Shown here: positions 59,200-64,000 of the stretch, piece by piece
How the letters are laid out: the number at the start of each line of letters is the position of its first letter
Numbering within the stretch: position 1 is the stretch's first letter
NCBI GenBank assembly: GCA_036417435.1
Contig: CM070905.1
Location: 20,561,592-20,625,591, forward strand
Direction of reading: 5' to 3'
DNA: 64,000 nt
Origin: Inia geoffrensis
Taxonomy: Eukaryota > Chordata > Mammalia > Artiodactyla > Iniidae
Made by a program: the position numbers and the translations under genes
Notes under the pieces: model-generated
The model's database searches: none
What the model saw: only the letters and a program-made list of their open reading frames with translations
What the model was told of the DNA's origin: nothing

Positions 59200-59384
59200 G
59201 GCCCTCCCTGCCTGATCTCTGTAGGGCCGTTTCCCAGCGGCTCTGGCTAGAGCCAGGACGTGCCCCTCACAGCACCCGAGCTCTTTCTCTTGCACGGCAG
59301 CTTTTGGTTTTGTGGCTTGCAAATTCACTGCAGAGAAAATGGAGGGTTTGGAGGGGGGCTATGCTTGTAATAATTTTGGAGGAG

Positions 59385-59575
59385 GAGAAGGCAATGCAGC
59401 GTAGTGGCACGAACAGGAACTTTGGGAGGAGACAGTAGTCGTGTGGCCTCGATCAAATTACTTTGCCCCTCTGTGCGTGTTTTCCTATCCACACCACGGG
59501 GCTGTGTGAGGATTAAGTAGGACCCTGTGTGTGAAATGCCCAGGCACACGGTAGGTGCGCAATGCCTGCTTCCTT
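59385..59575 (+). mobile_element. MIR remnant
   Basis: MIR pattern: gtgtggcctcgatcaaatta, ctttgcccctctgtgcgtgt, gctgtgtgaggattaagtag, gcccaggcacacggtaggtg. Confidence 0.75.
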
Positions 59576-59940
59576 CACTTTCAGTTTCAGTACTGATGCC
59601 ACTGCCACCCTGCAGACAGGACAGTGTAGTGATGACAGACACCCTGCACCCAGTGGGCTACTTGTCACATACCTGCTGTTCACACAAAGGAGCTGGGACA
59701 AGGGTCTGCTGAGTGCTCGGGGCAAACCAAATTCTGCTGCTTCCGAAAAATCCACACTTGAATGTCATTTCTGCTGACGCGGCCAGAGACAAAAATCTCT
59801 GTACATAAAGTGGTTATACTTTCATTGAAAGCAATGTCCAGTCTCAAGGGGTGGTTTGAACACAAACTTTGAAAAAACTCACTGGGGGCAAAGGATGGAA
59901 CTCAAAACTGGAGTCCCTTTTCGCTACAAGAGTGGTTCTT

Positions 59941-60157
59941 TTTTTTTTTTTTTTCTTTTTTCTTTGCGGTACGCGGGCCTCTCACCGTTGTGGGCTCTCC
60001 CGTTGCGGAGCACAGGCTCCGGACGCGCAGGCTCAGCGGCCATGGCTCACGGGCCCGGCTGCTCCGTGGCCTGTGGGATCTTCCCGGACCGGGGCACGAA
60101 CCCGTGTCCCCTGCATCGGCAGGCAGACCCTCAACCACTGCGCCACCAGGGAAGCCC
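59941..60157 (-). mobile_element. Young CHR-type SINE inserted at a MER5A end
   Basis: Antisense copy with an interrupted poly-T; perfect 12-bp duplications agagtggttctt at 59929-59940 and 60158-60169. The duplicated site is the terminus of the MER5A that follows. Confidence 0.96.
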
Positions 60158-60160
60158 AGA

Positions 60161-60340
60161 GTGGTTCTTAAACTTGAATGTAATTCAGAATCACCTGGGG
60201 GGCTGGTTAGCACACAGATTGCCGGGCCCCAGTTTCTGATTCAATAGATTCAGAGTAGGGCCTGAGAAGTTGAATTTCTAGCAAGTTCCCAGGAAATGCT
60301 GACGCTGCTGGTCCGGGAACTGCATGCAGAGGAGCAGTAC
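60161..60340 (+). mobile_element. MER5A hAT DNA transposon, nearly full length
   Basis: gtggttcttaaacttgaatg, cagaatcacctggggggctg, acagattgccgggccccagt, gctgacgctgctggtccggg follow the MER5A consensus in order. Confidence 0.9.
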
Positions 60341-63100
60341 CCCACAGCATTAGTCCCTGTTAAGGTCGGTATCACCTTTTCCCCTCCAGCCTGTCCTGTC
60401 TTTGCTGTCGTCCTATCTGCTTGATCTGATTTTTCTGTTCTTATCCTGGGCATAGGGCGGGTTTCTTGAAACTGCTCCATTCTCTGTCTGATGTACATAG
60501 GCTTTTCACCTGTTAGTGGGCAACTGTGTCTTTGGCCTTCTTCTCTTTTTTTCTCTTTTACCCTCTTTTTGTATTTGGGCCTCCAGGTACGTCGTCATGA
60601 CCAGAGAGTAGACCTGACCCGGGGTACAGCTCCCTCAGTGATGCCTGTGCTGACCCCGGTTAGGAGGGAGTCAGGTGCAAAAACAGCATCATTCCCATCG
60701 CCATTCCTCATCTTCTGTACCCCCATGTGCCCCTACCCCAGCACACCAATTCCCTGGCCCCAATTCCCTAATCACTTTGCCAGAGTAAATAATTGCTGGT
60801 GTGTGGTGACCCCAGGTCATAGCCAACGGAGGAATGTAATTAAGGCCTTCATTTCCGACCGTCTTGGGAGCTGTCTCCCAGCTGATACTTGTTTCTCTGG
60901 CCCCCTGCGCTGGTGCTTGTATCCTCCCGACCCTTCCCCTTCTGAGGCCAGAGAGCTTGGGTTGGAATAGAGTTGCTCGTGTGCAGATGCGGGTGTTGCC
61001 TTCCTTTGTGTCTTCCCTCGCACGGAGGGAGAGGGCAGAGCATCCTCTCCTCGGGGGCTGGGAGCACAGCCTCTCACGCAACACCTCATAGTGTGTGCGT
61101 GCTCTTTCATGACCATTTCCGGGAGGGATCTGAGCCCAGAAACTTGCTCTGTGCCGCATCCTTTTGGACTCCTCAAGCACCACGTGGCCACCATTGCTTT
61201 TCCAGCGTTAGACCATCTGCTGACATTTTCCCCTTGTGTTTGGAGCCCTACTAATTCGTGCTTGCTGTGGATGGGCCTGGGTGAGCTGCCCTGGGTTGAG
61301 AAGGCCTGAAGGACTTGGAATGTGTCACGGTGGGTGGGACCCTAACATGGGAGGCAGAAGCCTTGCCTTTTCCTCATGCCTCTTCCATCTCTCGATCCAT
61401 ACTGATTTCCCTTTGTCTTAAATGCATGGTGCCCGGGTGCTTTGTTGGGGGAGATGATGACAGATAACTGCTCTCGACTTCTCTTGGAAACATTCCCCCT
61501 GGTCAAAGCAGGGGAAGAAAACATCTTCTTGCCTCTACTCTGATTCCTAAAGCTTAACCAGATTTGAGACAAAAATAAACCCATGACGACTCCAAGAGAA
61601 GGGCCAAGAATCACTTGTATGTCCTTCCAGCCCCAGCGTGCCTTTCTTGGAATGGGAGGGGGGGAACTCCTGGGGAAGAAAGAGGGCAGTCAGTGTTATG
61701 TAATGTTTTGGTGTCTGATGCCTGGAGCCTCATTTTGGAAGCAGGTCCAGTCTCACCCTGAGGGAAGCAGAAATTCCACTGATTTAAGAAAAGGAGGCTC
61801 ACTGGCCGTCGCCTCTAGGAAGGTCATTGCGGCAGTAAACTTGCGCAGCCCCCGTGCCTGTGTGGACCCCAGCCTGGTATGCCTGGTCAGTTCCGGGCCA
61901 CTGAGGCAGCTGAGGGGTGCAAACTTGCTCTCCCTGAGTGGGCCTGGCATGGCCTTCCCTTCCTGGCATCCCATTGGGCCCAGGAATCAAGCTCTCGGCT
62001 CCTTCTTCTCCTAGAAAACTCTCCATGGGCAAAGATGTGTCCTTGACAGCTCACAGCCCACTGCCCTTTCCCCGCTGGACACATCAGGCACAGTTAACAG
62101 CAAAATGCAAAAGGGGGCCCAGAAAAGGAACATCCTTTCCTTGCTGGAGGTCAGTGCAAGAGAGCCCTCTTTAAACATTTTTGCTTGGGGGTAAGCTTCT
62201 CTGTGGCTTAATGTTTGTGTTTGACGTCTACTCCCATGTGTCGGTAGATCCCCCACCTGTCGGAGGACCGGAACGGTCTGCCTTTTTAGACTCTCCACTT
62301 CAGCCACCTCCTGAGCTGTTCAGCACGTCAGTTGAGGTTGGTGGAGGTGATGCTAATGGGGAAAGCGCTGCCACTGCATCCAACTCCCTCCCTGTGGAAA
62401 CCCCCGGAAACCTCAGGGTGGGGACACAAGGAGCCCAAGCAGACCTCAGCCGAAGGACGCAGAGGTAGGAGACAGCTGTCCTCCTCGCTGCTCACCAGGC
62501 GAGCGCTTCCGGGCCAGTGTGGGTAAGGCGCTGGCTGTGAAGGGTCAGCCCTGATTCCCTGTGGTCTGGGCTTCCTCCACCTGGCCTGTCACTTTCCTTC
62601 TGTACATGGTCTCCTGTAGGTATAGGAGCCAACCACCATTTAAAAGGAAGGGGGTGGGTCTTGCTAATAAGGGCCTGCCCTGAATTAGCAACCAGGACCT
62701 TTGAGTTTGTACAATCCCTATTTGGAGGGATGGATACAGAAGAGAGTGTAATCCAGGAATTGTCCTCAGGCTTGAATCATCTTTCTGAGGCCTCTAAGAT
62801 TTGGCTCCTGCTGGGGTCCTGAGCCATGGAGCAAGAGGCCTAGGGACACATTTACCCAGTTGGGCCTCTTTGGACCTCCAAATTGCCCAGAGCAGCTCCA
62901 GGTCAGAATGGAACAGAGTCCTTACTCATGGACATGCAGAGAATACTCTGGAGGGGCGGGAAGGGTCCTAGCCTTTCTGGCCTCCCCAGCCGACTCCCAT
63001 CCCTGCAGCTGCTGGCGGAGAACAGCCCTCCTCAGGAGCCAAGTGGTTGGAAGAGTTGGGGAGGGGAGTGAGGTGAACGTGTCCACTTGTTGCTGATGGA
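60341..63100. other. Intron 3 sequence; candidate conserved part near 60770-60870
   Basis: Unique sequence. The block at 60770-60870 has ccagagtaaataattgctgg and gaatgtaattaaggccttc. No exon or dispersed repeat recognised. Confidence 0.4.
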
Positions 63101-63102
63101 GC

Positions 63103-63175
63103 AGGACTGAAATTAATGGGCTCTTATTGCTCCCCCATTAATGCTGGCATCGGCGGTGTGTCCAGTTTCAGTCCT
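63103..63175. repeat. Interrupted inverted repeat (two-part hairpin)
   Basis: aggactgaaa (63103-63112) pairs with tttcagtcct (63166-63175), and attaatggg (63112-63120) pairs with cccattaat (63134-63142). The second arm is split by about 23 unpaired bases. Confidence 0.7.
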
Positions 63176-64000
63176 CTAGATGTCAGCCCAGGACGGACAG
63201 AGCTGCTCTCTTGTCCCGCCTAGTCTGTGCGGAGACCTCCCTGCTCCCCAGGAGGGGCACTTCCTTCCTTTTTGAAACCTTTTGGTGGGAACTCCTAGAT
63301 GAGGAGAAGTGTACAGAAGGCCCGGGTTTTGATGTGGTTGTTTCTGAGATCTACGGAAACCGCATTACATAACAGCATCATGTGGCTGCTTTGAGCACCA
63401 GGGAGAGCCTCCCAGACCTGCATCCCAGTCCCATCCCTTTTAGTAACTTACGGTGTGAGCCCGGGCCTCTTCCGTAGCCTCTATGGTGTCAACTTGTTCA
63501 CCTGTAATTTGGAGGGATCTCATGAAACAGCCCTCTTCCTTCCCGGAGTGGGGGAAGGGATTTGAGAGATGAAAAAGAGGAGCTGGTGTCCAGGAAGGAA
63601 ATGGACGATGTGAGTAGGAGAGGCATTTCATCCGTGTCCTCAACCTGCAGTCGCTGGCCTGGGGGCCCCAGCTGAGCTCCTGGAGGCTTATGAACCCTCT
63701 GAAGCCATCTGTGAGCACAGTGAGTGAGTGAGCACTTATCAGAGCCTTGGAGAAGATTCTCAGAGCGCTCTTGGCACCCACAAGGTGAACACCCACTGGC
63801 AGCTGTGGGTGGGAGCAGCCACTAGGTGGGGAGGGATGGGCCTCCCCTTAGAGGCAGCGTCTTGATCAGCAACTTAGCCCCTTGTGCCGGGGACTGAGGT
63901 TCACCTTGCTCCTGATTCTGGGTGAAGTTTGGGGAAGGCAGAGAATCATGAGAAGGGGAGGCCCTCAGGTGTGACAGGGGGGTCGGAGAAGGACAGATTC
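63176..64000. other. Intron 3 sequence to the window end, with a weak MIR near 63430-63530
   Basis: gtaacttacggtgtgagccc and acttgttcacctgtaatttg hint at a decayed MIR. Otherwise unique. Confidence 0.35.

Larger units (their letters stand above)
27465..64000 (+). other. PLXNA4: PLXNA4 intron 3 (5' part)
   Basis: All sequence after exon 3. No further exon with plexin homology was recognised up to the window end, so this intron is longer than 36.5 kb here. Alternative terminal exons of short isoforms could hide here but I could not identify one by sequence. Confidence 0.85.

Noticed and set aside
4398..60157. tRNA-like B-box and head motifs in several places
   Set aside because: They belong to tRNA-derived CHR SINEs, not to functional tRNA genes.

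Overview
This is vertebrate nuclear DNA from a placental mammal, almost certainly a cetacean or a close relative. The evidence is GT-AG spliced exons, CA/TG microsatellites, MIR, L1, MLT-type LTR and MER5A repeats, and several young tRNA(Glu)-derived CHR-type SINEs. CHR SINEs are known from cetaceans, hippos and ruminants. No BovB, Bov-tA or pig PRE-1 copy was seen, which favours a whale or dolphin. Nothing bacterial, no CRISPR array and no RNA gene was found.

One gene is supported: PLXNA4 (plexin-A4), on the + strand, seen only in its 5' part. Layout: intron 1 (1-9398, 3' part), exon 2 (9399-10651; 68 nt of 5' UTR, then the ATG at 9467), intron 2 (10652-27281), exon 3 (27282-27464), and intron 3 (27465 to beyond 64000). 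The two coding exons join in phase 0 and give 456 residues: signal peptide plus most of the Sema beta-propeller that binds semaphorins. The rest of the receptor (PSI and IPT repeats, membrane segment, GAP domain) must lie to the right, and the non-coding exon 1 to the left.

Intron 1 holds CHR SINEs (one nested pair), an ERVL-type LTR and a MIR3-like SINE. Intron 2 holds an antisense L1 3' UTR, one young CHR SINE, several MIRs, a 52-bp pure TG tract and long unique stretches with homeodomain-like TAATT motifs. Intron 3 holds three 3'-end L1 insertions of the type with visible 3' ends (two in one orientation, one in the other), older L1M and MaLR LTR remnants, two young CHR SINEs, a MER5A, a TATA-plus-CpG-rich segment near 57.7-58.8 kb and an unusual interrupted inverted repeat near 63.1 kb.

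No new multi-gene system is visible. The most interesting points are the open reading frame running past the weak-looking exon 3 donor, which would give a 494-residue secreted Sema-only protein; the CpG-rich segment in intron 3; a pure poly-A tract flanked by a 12-bp direct repeat; and several repeat-free AT-motif blocks that look like conserved regulatory elements. Repeat family names come from recognition of consensus sequences by eye; subfamily names are tentative.
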